Part shown: positions 53,834 to 62,800 of the stretch, piece by piece | Position numbering within the stretch: position 1 is the first letter of the stretch | How the letters are laid out: each line of letters opens with the position of its first letter | From: Candidatus Methanomethylophilaceae archaeon | GTDB taxonomy: Archaea > Thermoplasmatota > Thermoplasmata > Methanomassiliicoccales > Methanomethylophilaceae | Length of the DNA stretch: 64,000 bases | Direction of reading: 5' to 3' | Assembly (NCBI GenBank): GCA_017519045.1 | Contig: JAFWTC010000086.1 | Span: 1 to 64,000 of the forward strand | Notes under the pieces: generated by a model | Seen by the model: the letters and a program-made list of their open reading frames with translations, nothing else | The model's database searches: none | What the model was told of the DNA's origin: nothing | Program-made: the position numbers and the translations under genes

Positions 53834-53867
53834 TTTTAATCCTCCTTCAATTAATCGGTTTTCATTA

Positions 53868-55385
53868 TCAGTTGCCGGCTTTGAACTCGTCGTCGGCCGC
53901 CTTGACGATGGCCTTGATCTTCTCGAGCCTTGCCTCGGGGATGGGCTGAACGACGTGGTTCTTCATGACGTCCTCGACGATGTCGTGGGCGACCTCTACG
54001 CAGGACTTGGATCCCTGGGACTTCCAGTCTCCGAGCATGTCCCTGTTGAACACGAGGGGGTCAGAGGGCATCTCGAAGTGCTCCATGGTGGTGGGGTGTC
54101 CGATGAAGTCGTTTCCGACTCCGATCTCCTTGATGGGGTCCACGGCGAGGGTCTCGTCGTTGACGACGATTCCTTCCATGGCCTTCCTCTCCATCGCGAT
54201 GATATCGTTGTCGATGACCATCTGCTCCATGGAGAAGGTCTGTCCGAGCTCGAGCATTCCGGCTCCGTAGATAGCGTTGGCTCCGGCCATGGCGGGGAGA
54301 AGAGAGGTGATGGTCTTCTCGTGGGCGGCCTGGGAGTCAGGGACCTTGGCGTCAGTCTACATTCCGGCGACGTAGACGGGCAGTCCGTAGTACTGTCCGA
54401 GCTCTGCGACGGCCGCGGAGATGAGTCCGAGCTCAGGGGATCCGACAGGAGCGGTTCCGTGCTTGAGGTCGAAGGTGGTGGTGGAAGATCCGTAGTAGAC
54501 GGCCGCGCCGGGCTTCGCCAGCTCAGCGAGGACGATACCGGAGAGGATCTCAGCGCTGTGGGTGACGAGGGTTCCGGCCAGGTGGATGGAAGAGGAACCT
54601 CCGGCCATGGCCATGGACAGGACGTTGACGGGGATGCCGTACCTGGCGCCCTGGATGATGACCTGGCATGCGTTGAAGCTGAGCTCAAGGGGAGAGGTGG
54701 GGCACACGAGCATGGTCATGAGGGGCCTGTCGCGGGCCATCTTCTCATCGCCGTCGTACATGGCCTTGAGGATCTCCCAGTAGTACTTCACGTGTCCAGC
54801 GACGGGGTCGATGTGGTTGAAGCACTTGGTGGTGTTTACCATGGAGGTGTACATCTCGTGGACGTCCTCGGCTCCGACACCTGCCCAGTCCCTTGCGGAG
54901 ACGGCGAGGGAATAGAAGCTGATACCGTCGCACCAGTCGCACAGCTTGGCGGTCATGGCGAGGTCGTGGTCGTTGGAGTCACGGGTCTCGTACTTGCCGT
55001 CGCCGAGGTAGTCGCACATCTGGATTCCGGTTCCGAAATCGGTGTAGTGGACGCGTCCCTTCCAGCTCTGCTCGATCCTGTGCTCGTCAGTGTAGTTGCC
55101 GTCCTCGTCGAGGTCCCTTCCGTAGATGTAGAAGGTCTTGGGGGCCCTAGCCAGAGCGAGGTTGAGGACGAAGTCGGGGATCCTGACCATGTTGGTCTCG
55201 TAATCGACGATGCAGCCCGCATCCTCGAAGATGTGCCTGGCCTCGTCGTCAGAGACCTGGACTCCGTAGTTGGAGAGGACATCCCTGGTGGCGCGGTCGA
55301 TGGCCTCGAGGTTGTTCTGGGAGAACAGCTTGAATTTCGTTCCGATAAGGTCTCCCCTACCGGGATACTGAATCTCTTTGCTCAT
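53868..55385 (-). CDS. mttB: Trimethylamine methyltransferase, pyrrolysine-containing
   Basis: A 505-residue protein with an in-frame amber codon at 54357-54359, residue 343 (sequence VAGM before and TDAKVPDSQ after). It starts [12 protein letters not shown] after GGAGGAATC; the in-frame ATG 24 nt upstream lacks a site. MttB transfers a methyl group from trimethylamine to MttC, using pyrrolysine to bind and activate the amine. Reading the TAG as stop would leave a 342-residue fragment. Confidence 0.95.
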
Positions 55386-55460
55386 TTGATTCCTCCTATG
55401 CTTTCGCAAGCAATCTATGAAGTTGTTTATTGATAATCTGTTTCTGTCTATTAGTAATGT

Positions 55461-55482
55461 GGCCCGCCATTGCTGGCAGGCC
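55461..55482 (-). promoter_or_regulatory. Intercistronic hairpin between mtbB and mttB
   Basis: GGCCTGCC/GGCGGGCC stem, 8 pairs with one G-U, and a 6-base loop in the 105-bp gap. Confidence 0.5.
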
Positions 55483-55490
55483 GTTTAGAC

Positions 55491-56894
55491 TCACTTTCTG
55501 AGCTTCTCGCGGAACTTCTCGCAGCTGTTGATCTTGATGTCGAGAATGTTCTCGATGTTCATCTTAGCGAGAATTCCACGGGGTGCTCCGGGGATACCGG
55601 TGACGGATCCGATCTTGAGCTCCTCACGGAGGTCCCTCATGATGCACTCGTCGCCGAGGTCCATCGAGGTGACGCCGAGCTTCTTGGCGACGTACTCCTT
55701 GGCCTTGTCGAGCCTCATGTTCTTGGCGTACATCATCCTGGCAACCATGTCACCGGCGGTCCTGATTCCTCCCATTCCGGAAGCGACCAGGTGGGGGATG
55801 TCCATTCCCATGGGGTCTCCGACTCCGACCTAGACACCGTCGACCTTGGCGATCTCGACCATGGCCTTGTTGCACCTGGCGACAGCGTCGAGCGGAGGGG
55901 TCTCGAACATCGGGATTCCGCCGACTCCCATTCCCATGTCGACATGGACGGGTATGGGGGAGTCCTCGACGGCCTTCTTGATGAAGGTGACGGCCCTTCC
56001 GAGGTTCCAGGCAAGGGACCTGGAGGTGTTGGTGTTGCAGACGGCGCCGAAAACGTTTGCACCGGCCTTGGCGACGAGCTGAGCCTGCTGGTGGGGGTAG
56101 AGTCCGGCGGCGATCTCGCCCTCGAACTCGATCATTCCGTGGATTCCCATGACGGACTCTCCGGCGGCACCGACGTTGATGTAGGCCTCGGGGCAGAGTT
56201 CCCTGAGCTTCTTGACTCCGTTGAGAGTTCCGACGAAGTCAGCATCTCCGGCGGATCCAGTGGTGTCGAAGTTGAATCCGTCGGATCCGGCGGCCTGGAG
56301 CCTGGTGGTGACGAACTCGATGTCCCTGGCGAGGTGCTCGGCGGCGGCCTCGGAAGAAGCCATGGACTCCTCGATCTTGAACTCCCTCATGAGGTCGGCG
56401 GGGTTGCCGTAAGGTCCGTCGGGAGCGTAGTAGAGACCCATGTTGGGCATCGCTCCGTAGAAGTAGGGGGCGATGATCTCGGCCTGGATCTCCTCCATGG
56501 TCTGCATCTCCATGGAGATGACGGGCTTGACAGGCTTGATGGAATAGTCGGAGTGGGCCAGTTCGAAGGTGTCCGCTCCGAGCGCCCTCTCGTGGAGAAG
56601 GGCGGCCTCGAGCCTTCCCATGTCGACACCGTTTCCGGAGTTTCCGTTGTCTCCGGTGAAGTCCAGCTGCCCGATATCGTAGGTCATGACGACCTCGTGT
56701 CCGGGCTCGACTCCGACGACCCTGCTCTGGTCCATGATGATCTCGCACATGTGCTCGATGTCGTTGGCGTTGAGCGCGGGAATGCTGGCCATGTCTGCGG
56801 CATCTGCGGTTCCGGCCTGGATGTCATTCATGATCTGCTCTTTGGTCATGGTGACCCTGCGGCCATCCCCCATTCTCGTGTAGTACTCAGTCAT
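55491..56894 (-). CDS. mtbB: Dimethylamine methyltransferase, pyrrolysine-containing
   Basis: A 467-residue protein, the family length, with an in-frame amber codon at 55830-55832, residue 355 (VDGV before, VGVGDPMG after), matching the known Pyl position near 356 of Methanosarcina MtbB. It starts [13 protein letters not shown] after GAGGGG. It transfers a methyl group from dimethylamine to MtbC, leaving monomethylamine. The monomethylamine methyltransferase gene (mtmB) is not in the window. mtbC lies 29 nt upstream. Confidence 0.96.
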
Positions 56895-56902
56895 TATTTC
56901 CC

Positions 56903-56920
56903 CTCTTACGAAGATAAGAG
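56903..56920 (-). promoter_or_regulatory. Hairpin between mtbC and mtbB, overlapping the ribosome site
   Basis: CTCTTA/TAAGAG stem with loop TCTTCG in the 29-bp gap; its 3' arm touches the AAGAGGGG ribosome site of mtbB. Confidence 0.45.
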
Positions 56921-56923
56921 ATT

Positions 56924-57565
56924 TCAGGCTCCGAGGACGTCCTGGGCCTTCCTGGTGGTCTCAGAAGCAGACTCTCCGTAGATGTCCGCACCGATCTTGT
57001 CGCAGAATCCCTGAGTGATAGGAGCTCCGCCGACCATGACGGTGACCTGGTCACGGATTCCCTCGTTCTTGAGGTTCTCGATGACGGTCTTCATCTGGAC
57101 CATGGTGGTCGTCATCAGAGCAGACATGCCGCAGAAGGTGCAGCCAGCCTTGCACTCCTCGACGAACTTTCCAAGGGGAACGTCCCTTCCGAGGTCGTGG
57201 ACGTCGAACCCGGCGCACTGGAGCATGGTGGAGCAGATCGACTTTCCGATGTCGTGGACGTCGCCCTCGACGGTTCCCATGACAGCGGAGGCCTTCTTCT
57301 CTTCGGTTGCTCCAGAAGAGAGCTCGTCTCCAAGGGTCTCCATGGCTTTCTTCATTCCAGCAGCCGCGGAAAGGACGTGGGGCAGGAACAGCTTTCCCCT
57401 CTCGAAGAGGACACCGACATCGGACATCGCAGCGCCGAGGGCGTTGATTATGTCCGCTGCGGGCATGCCTGCGGCATGAGCCTCGTCAACAGCTTTGGAA
57501 ATCTCAGGTACTTTGCACGTGACAAGCGCATCGTGCAGTTTCTGGGCCTCATTCTCGAATGCCAT
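56924..57565 (-). CDS. mtbC: Dimethylamine corrinoid protein
   Basis: This 213-residue protein starts at ATG 57565 after GGAGGAATTAG. The B12-binding DVHDIG (Asp102, His104, Gly107) and VMVGGAP match MtbC. It is the first gene of the operon. A minus-strand TATTATATACA box at about 57661-57670 lies ~100 bp upstream, so the leader is ~75 nt. It carries methyl groups from MtbB. Confidence 0.93.
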   Translation of the reverse strand: MAFENEAQKLHDALVTCKVPEISKAVDEAHAAGMPAADIINALGAAMSDVGVLFERGKLFLPHVLSAAAGMKKAMETLGDELSSGATEEKKASAVMGTVEGDVHDIGKSICSTMLQCAGFDVHDLGRDVPLGKFVEECKAGCTFCGMSALMTTTMVQMKTVIENLKNEGIRDQVTVMVGGAPITQGFCDKIGADIYGESASETTRKAQDVLGA

Positions 57566-58256
57566 TCTAATTCCTCCTTCAAGGCATGGCGAACCACGCC
57601 TTCGACCCGACAAACGGCTAGGACCAATTTATTGAGTCGTCAATGCGTCATTAACTAATCTGTATATAATGATGGTGTTTCGATCAATGTTTTTAGAACG
57701 AAAAATTGAAAGTTATGGACCGAACCAATCCATCTTTTCATCCATTTTCATGACTATCGTCCGTACAATAGAAAATTATTTATAAAATATTATTCAAATC
57801 TAATCAATTATATCGATAATCAGAAATTATTATCTCTTATACTGATGATTGTTTTATCGTAATTCTATTTACAACTGATGATTTATATTGATAAAAATTA
57901 ATTATTTAACTTTATTAATAACTCTAAAATAATAATATTTTATTGATATCTCCATAATATCATTACAAATATCTTGCAAAACTCATTATTCTTCATTGTA
58001 ACAAGCTCCCATCCGATTATTTATCTGAACGTATCATCCATCCATCCATGTTCCATCCATCAATAACATTGGATTCAGCACCATCATAGGGAATAATGTT
58101 CTATTAACAGGATGATATCAGAAGAATGTAGCCGAGTCTTTTTGATGGATGGATGGATGCATCCAATGAGAAGTGTCTAAAATAACACTTTCGGCTAAAA
58201 CCTATATTTCCGATGCTGTCGAATGCAATTAATAATATGAAAACAGTACTACTCCT
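57566..58256. promoter_or_regulatory. AT-rich divergent control region between mtbC and marR
   Basis: 691 bp of low-GC DNA. It has a mtbC promoter TATA box at ~57661-57670. CATC-type repeats (TCCATCCATCCATG) lie at ~58036-58050 with complementary GATGGATGGATGG at ~58144-58156, which could pair or bind a regulator. The 12-mer ATGCATCCAATG is at 58157-58168. TTAATAATATG lies about 25 nt before marR. No gene is seen. Confidence 0.6.
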
Positions 58257-58823
58257 ATGGGTGGCGGAGAGGACGTCTATTGGAACTCTTTTCTTCCGGC
58301 GTTCTTCGACAGAATGAGCGTGCAGATGCGCAAGAACATGACCGAGTTCGTCAAGGACCATGGTCTGACTAGCGCCCACGCGGTCTATCTGATCGCCCTC
58401 AGGCTCCAGGACGGACAGACGCTGGTCAGCCTTTCCCGGTTTCTCGACCTGGACACCGCGAACACCAACAGGGTCATCAAGGTCCTCAGGGAGAAGAACC
58501 TCGTATACGACGACCGCAAGTCCGAGAGCAGCAAGAAGTACTCCATTTACCTCACCGAGGAGGGGAGGATGCTGGCCGACCGTGTGATGAACGGCGTCAC
58601 CGAGCTCAACAACAAGTACTTCGAGAACATCCCCCGCGAGGACATCCTCCATCTGCGCAACACGTTGATCCGCATCCTCAACAACATGGAGCTGGACATC
58701 AACAGCTACATGGGCTCCAAGTACGAGGATCCGTTCTACACCCACCTGAGCATAGTCCCGGTGGATGACGACTACACGACGGAGCCCAAGCTGCTGGAGA
58801 ACAGGAAGCGCAGGTCCGCATGA
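58257..58823 (+). CDS. MarR-family transcriptional regulator
   Basis: A 188-residue protein with a winged-helix domain: GLTSAHAVYLIALRLQDGQTLVSLSRFLDLDTANTNRVIKVLREKNLVYDD, then the wing KKYSIYLTEEGRMLADRV. About 30 extra residues follow the core. It is divergent from mtbC across a 691-bp AT-rich region with repeats, so it may control methylamine genes or itself. The start ATG lies about 25 nt from TTAATAAT, a leaderless arrangement. Confidence 0.82.
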   Translation: MGGGEDVYWNSFLPAFFDRMSVQMRKNMTEFVKDHGLTSAHAVYLIALRLQDGQTLVSLSRFLDLDTANTNRVIKVLREKNLVYDDRKSESSKKYSIYLTEEGRMLADRVMNGVTELNNKYFENIPREDILHLRNTLIRILNNMELDINSYMGSKYEDPFYTHLSIVPVDDDYTTEPKLLENRKRRSA

Positions 58824-58882
58824 GCCCCTTCCTGGACTGGTTCCCTTGTATTCTTTAAATAGAGTCACTCCAATCACCGATT

Positions 58883-59482
58883 ATGAGCAAGGTAGTGGCG
58901 ATAGTTTCCAGCCCTAGGCACGAGGGAAACTCAGCGACCATAGTCGACAGCGTAATCGACGGCGCCATGGGACTTTCCACCAACATCATCTCGTTGCACT
59001 GCCTTCATACGATGCTGATCCACGGATGCAACGCATGCGGAGCGTGCAAGGTGAAAGGCCATTGCGTCACCGAGGACGAGCTCACTCGCGTACTCGACGA
59101 CATCAGGGACGCCGACGGCATAATCGTCTCGACCCCGGTCTACTTCGGCGGCCCGTGTGCCCAATACAAGATGTTCGAGGACAGGCTGTACTCGTTCATA
59201 TCCGACAAGGGCGTCTCGACCCTTCCCAAAGGGAAGAAGGCCGTCGTGGTTGTGACCTGCGGCGGGCCCGCCAAGGTGGGGAAGGCTGTATGCGACCGCA
59301 TCGCCAAGAACCTGGAGATGCTCGGAATCGAGATCGTGGGGGACATAGTGTACTCCGACGATGGAGGAACCAAGCGCGCCGAGGACGACGCCGACGTCCT
59401 TTCCAAGGCCAAGGAGTTCGGGAAGACGTTCAGGACGAACTACCGCGAGTACGATCCCCATTACCAGAGCCACGAGTCTTGA
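58883..59482 (+). CDS. NADPH-dependent FMN reductase / iron-sulfur flavoprotein-like
   Basis: A 199-residue flavodoxin-fold protein: SSPRHEGNSATIV phosphate loop, CNACGACKVKGHC cysteine cluster near 51, and STPVYFGGPCA. It is similar to the flavoprotein at 13042. The start is about 26 nt from CTTTAAATAG. It may supply electrons in redox metabolism; the partner is unknown. Confidence 0.82.
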   Translation: MSKVVAIVSSPRHEGNSATIVDSVIDGAMGLSTNIISLHCLHTMLIHGCNACGACKVKGHCVTEDELTRVLDDIRDADGIIVSTPVYFGGPCAQYKMFEDRLYSFISDKGVSTLPKGKKAVVVVTCGGPAKVGKAVCDRIAKNLEMLGIEIVGDIVYSDDGGTKRAEDDADVLSKAKEFGKTFRTNYREYDPHYQSHES

Positions 59483-59489
59483 GCCCGGC

Positions 59490-59828
59490 TCATTCGTCCT
59501 GCCCTCCAGTGACGATGTTGAGCCCCACGACACCTGCTATTATCAGGATCAGGAACAGGTAGCCCAGAAGGCTGGGGAACTCTCCGAACAGCAGCATCCC
59601 GACGACCACCGATCCGATCGCCCCTATTCCTACCCATACGGAGTAGCCGGGACCTATCGGGAGCCCTTCCCTCAGCCCCCTGTTGAGGAATATGACGCTG
59701 ATGGGGAGGATGAGGATAGTCACCACCGTCCAGAACAGGTCCGTGAAGCACTCCGAAAGGTCCATCGTCGTCGCCCAGGCCGTCTCGAACGCGCCCCCGA
59801 TCAGGATCCATAGCCATGACTTGTTCAT
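59490..59828 (-). CDS. SMR-family transporter subunit
   Basis: A 112-residue, four-helix protein starting MNKSWLWILIGGAFETAWATTM, with the conserved helix-1 glutamate. It overlaps its partner by 4 bp (ATGA). Together with the gene at 59825 it forms a second paired SMR exporter flanking the methylamine genes. Substrate unknown. Confidence 0.82.
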   Translation of the reverse strand: MNKSWLWILIGGAFETAWATTMDLSECFTDLFWTVVTILILPISVIFLNRGLREGLPIGPGYSVWVGIGAIGSVVVGMLLFGEFPSLLGYLFLILIIAGVVGLNIVTGGQDE

Positions 59829-60166
59829 GATCGCGCCCCCGCCGTCAGATGGAGTCCGACGACCCCGACCAATATCATGAAGACCAAGGCCACCTTGATG
59901 CGGTCCACCCTCTCGTGATACAGCAGGTATCCGGCGACCATGGTGAACACCGCGCCCATGCCGGTCCACATGGAATACGCTGTACCCAAATCCATGTCGT
60001 CCATGGCCATCCCTACGCACATCGGGCTCAGGTACATGAACACGACCGTCAGGACGAGCCAGACCCATTTCCTGCTCTTCGCGGTGTCATATTTCTTCAG
60101 CATGACCACCCATACGGGCTCCAACACGCCTCCGACAATGACCCAGAGCAAGGAAGCCGATATCAT
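59825..60166 (-). CDS. SMR-family transporter subunit
   Basis: A 113-residue four-helix protein, MISASLLWVIVGGVLEPVWVVML, with the helix-1 glutamate. The start at 60166 is about 28 nt from a GTTATC box; an upstream ATG at 60184 is too close to that box. First gene of the second SMR pair. Confidence 0.82.
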   Translation of the reverse strand: MISASLLWVIVGGVLEPVWVVMLKKYDTAKSRKWVWLVLTVVFMYLSPMCVGMAMDDMDLGTAYSMWTGMGAVFTMVAGYLLYHERVDRIKVALVFMILVGVVGLHLTAGARS

Positions 60167-60257
60167 GCGGCGCCCATGTCCCATCGTGTAGATAACGGTT
60201 GCACCCCATCCGAATCCGAAGATGCAAATTTTATGAACCCGGCATCCGATTCCATAG

Positions 60258-60809
60258 ATGGTCCTTATGTCCGACGAGAAGATAATCCAAAAACTGCTGG
60301 CGGCCCAAGGCGCCCGCGCCGCCTACCCCGCAGACGACGAGACCTTCAAGGAGGTCTGCCGCCTGGAGGAGGGCATAGTCGACACCACGTTCGGCATGCC
60401 CATGGAGAACAGGGCGCTCAAGGCATGCGTGGAAAGCCAGGGGCGGGCCGTGTTCTTCTGCGACTACTCCTTCGAGCCTCCGGATTGCCACGTGATGATC
60501 ATGGAGGACACGAACGGCAAGATGGTGGGATTCGACGTCCCGGAGCCCCTCAGGGAGAAGTACTCGTCCAACCCGGACCTGGTATGGATGGGCGAGGACT
60601 TCGCCATAGATCCGAACGCCGACATGGGTGAGTGCGTGATGGTCATGCTGCCCCAGGAGCTGAAATGCCTAGGGGAGTCCGAAGGCGTCAGAAGGTCGGT
60701 GATACTCTATCCGGCGCTGGAGGCCGACCAGTACCTCAAGAGGAAATACGGGGTCGACCTGGACGACCCCCAGATAGCCTCGGCCATCGTGGGCTTCGAC
60801 TATCTTTGA
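60258..60809 (+). CDS. Hypothetical protein (183 aa)
   Basis: This is 183 residues, soluble and acidic, with MPMENRALKACVESQGRAVFFCDYSFEPPDC. There are no known motifs. The start ATG lies ~26 nt from ATTTTATGA; ATG 60267 is an alternative. It is convergent to pylD, with a bidirectional terminator between them. Function unknown. Confidence 0.5.
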   Translation: MVLMSDEKIIQKLLAAQGARAAYPADDETFKEVCRLEEGIVDTTFGMPMENRALKACVESQGRAVFFCDYSFEPPDCHVMIMEDTNGKMVGFDVPEPLREKYSSNPDLVWMGEDFAIDPNADMGECVMVMLPQELKCLGESEGVRRSVILYPALEADQYLKRKYGVDLDDPQIASAIVGFDYL

Positions 60810-60813
60810 AAAA

Positions 60814-60829
60814 GAGGGGTCTCCCCCTC
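60814..60829. terminator. Bidirectional terminator before pylD 3' end
   Basis: GAGGGG/CCCCTC hairpin between the convergent genes; the plus strand continues TCCTTTCTTTTTT. The pylD stop codon is part of its minus-strand side. Confidence 0.55.
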
Positions 60830-61643
60830 ATCCTTTCTTTTTTATGGTGAACGCGGCGCTGTTGACGGCCATGACCGCGGTGCCGATCTCCAACGGGTCG
60901 TGGATGATGGCCTTGGCCTTCCTCCTGCCCTCGTCGTCGAACTGATGGGGCACCCCAGGGGTCGAGACTATGGAGCCCTCGGCCATTATCCTTCCGGGGA
61001 AGGATGCGGGAGCCGCGTTGAGAATCAGGCTGTGCGAGGATATGGCGGAGTCCTTGTCCCTGAGGGCCTTGACTCCGAACCTGGCCTGCAGGGCCTCGGC
61101 CTTCTCCGGCACTATGTCGGTAACAGACACCTCGGCGCCCATGCCCTTGAGGATCTGCACGGCCTCCGTACCCACGAACCCGGCGCCAATCACCAGGACC
61201 TTCTTGCCCTCCAGGCCGCCGGCGGCGTTTCTGAGGCAGACGGAGTATCCCATCGCGGTGCCCCAGGAATTGTTGGTCTGCCTGCCCTCGCGGACGTTGT
61301 ACGCGATGAACATGGTGTCGTCGGCCATCATGACTATGTCCGCGCCGTCGCGGATGGCCTCGGAGAACCCTTGGACGTCGGTGCCCGAGGTCACGTAGGA
61401 GTCCATGCCGAGCCTGCCCACGATGGCGTTGACGGATTCGGAGAATCCCCCGATGACGCCCAGCCCCGAGGTTATGGGGACGCAGGCGGCCCTGAATCCG
61501 GAAAGATCGACGTCTCCTTCGAGTCCGGCGGCCTGGATCGCCATCTGCTTGACCGTGGTTCCGCATGCCCTTCTGAGCACTGAGTCCAGGTCCATCTTGT
61601 CGTCCGGGACCCCCTCTATGAGGTCGGAAGTCAGCCTGGTCAT
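60828..61643 (-). CDS. pylD: Pyrrolysine biosynthesis dehydrogenase
   Basis: A 271-residue protein. Its ATG overlaps the pylC stop (ATGA). A Rossmann motif VLVIGAGFVGTEAVQILKGMGA at about residues 145-166 binds NAD. The N-terminal domain and ASSHSLILNAAPAS fit PylD, which oxidises the lysine-derived dipeptide so it cyclises to pyrrolysine. It ends at the terminator at 60814. Confidence 0.93.
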   Translation of the reverse strand: MTRLTSDLIEGVPDDKMDLDSVLRRACGTTVKQMAIQAAGLEGDVDLSGFRAACVPITSGLGVIGGFSESVNAIVGRLGMDSYVTSGTDVQGFSEAIRDGADIVMMADDTMFIAYNVREGRQTNNSWGTAMGYSVCLRNAAGGLEGKKVLVIGAGFVGTEAVQILKGMGAEVSVTDIVPEKAEALQARFGVKALRDKDSAISSHSLILNAAPASFPGRIMAEGSIVSTPGVPHQFDDEGRRKAKAIIHDPLEIGTAVMAVNSAAFTIKKKG

Positions 61644-62800
61644 CAGACCATCTCCGGGACGCCGTCGATGAACTCCTCGGCCGAGCACTCGTCCAGTATC
61701 TTCTCTATGCATCTTGCGGCCTTTATGTCCGCCTCCTTCTCGGTCGCGCCCGTCGATATGAGCGTCGCCCTCCATTCGGGCTTCCCGGGCTCGTAGTCCG
61801 TAATCGAGTTCTCGCATCCGAACAGTCCGGGAGCGAATCTCGGGACGTGGACGTGACCGAACTCCTTCTCCCCGCTGGAGCGGAGGACCCCGTCCTTGAA
61901 GACGACGTGGCGGTACACTGAACACCCTGTTCCAGGCCTTCTGCCGGCGGGCTTTCCGAAAGCGGTCGTGGCCAGCTCCTCCAGGAGGTTCACGCCAGTG
62001 GCCGCCTCTATGGCGGCGGGGGTCTGGCTCGGGATCCTCGCATCAATCTCGAGCACCCTGAGCCCCTTCGGGGTGAGTATGGCCTCGACGTCCATGAGAG
62101 CCTTCAGGCCCATCGCCTCGGCAACGTCCCTGCCTATCTTTCCGAAGAGCTCGTCGTCCTCGGGGGACAGGATTCCTGGATTGCACCTGACCATCTTGCA
62201 ATCGTAGTTGGAGTCGAGGCACACCTCGGTGGTGACGTAGGATGTCGCCTTCCTCCCGTTTCCGATGACTTCGATGGATACGCTCTTGCCGTGGACGAAC
62301 TCCTGCATCACAGGCTCATCCCCCAGCTCCTTGATGAACTTCAGGGCCTTTTCGACATCGGAGTCGTCATTGGCCACGGCCACGCCTATGCTTCCGCTCT
62401 GGCTCGACGGCTTGACGATCGCAGGGAATCCGCATTCCGGCCAAGGCTTGGGAAGAGGCACGCCCACGGACGCCATTATCTCGTTGGAGCGATTCTTGGA
62501 GCTGGACACCTTGTAGGATGCGAGGTCGAAGAGCAGCGGGACGTCCATCTTCATGGAGTCGAGCGTCTTCAGAAGGTCCATCTCCTCGCAGGCGGGGATG
62601 ACGGCGTCGCATCCGGAGAACACCTTCGCCGCGCCGGCAGGGTCCTTGGTGGGATCCAGGACGACCGGCTCGTCGCAGAGCGAGAGCGCGGGGGCCGAAG
62701 GCTTCCTGTCGAGGACCACGGTCTCGTAGCCTGCGGCCTTCGAGAGCAAGACGGCCTCCATGCCCTGAAGGGCGCCGCCCACGATCGCGATGCGGGTCAT
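61643..62800 (-). CDS. pylC: Pyrrolysine biosynthesis ligase
   Basis: A 385-residue ATP-grasp-like protein: IAIVGGALQGMEAVLLS at the N terminus, KPSSQSGSIGVAVA and LRVLEIDARIPSQT in the ATP-grasp core. It joins the pylB product (3-methyl-D-ornithine) to lysine. It overlaps pylB by ATGA and pylD by ATGA, so the three are co-translated. Confidence 0.94.
   Translation of the reverse strand: MTRIAIVGGALQGMEAVLLSKAAGYETVVLDRKPSAPALSLCDEPVVLDPTKDPAGAAKVFSGCDAVIPACEEMDLLKTLDSMKMDVPLLFDLASYKVSSSKNRSNEIMASVGVPLPKPWPECGFPAIVKPSSQSGSIGVAVANDDSDVEKALKFIKELGDEPVMQEFVHGKSVSIEVIGNGRKATSYVTTEVCLDSNYDCKMVRCNPGILSPEDDELFGKIGRDVAEAMGLKALMDVEAILTPKGLRVLEIDARIPSQTPAAIEAATGVNLLEELATTAFGKPAGRRPGTGCSVYRHVVFKDGVLRSSGEKEFGHVHVPRFAPGLFGCENSITDYEPGKPEWRATLISTGATEKEADIKAARCIEKILDECSAEEFIDGVPEMV

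Noticed and set aside
53799-56981. Long plus-strand open frames over mttB and mtbB
   Set aside because: They are antisense to the methyltransferases; composition is Gly/Val/Asp repeats without domains.
58036-58168. CATC/GATG repeats as a mobile-element end
   Set aside because: Short tetranucleotide runs without a transposase or target duplication; kept only as a possible regulatory feature.
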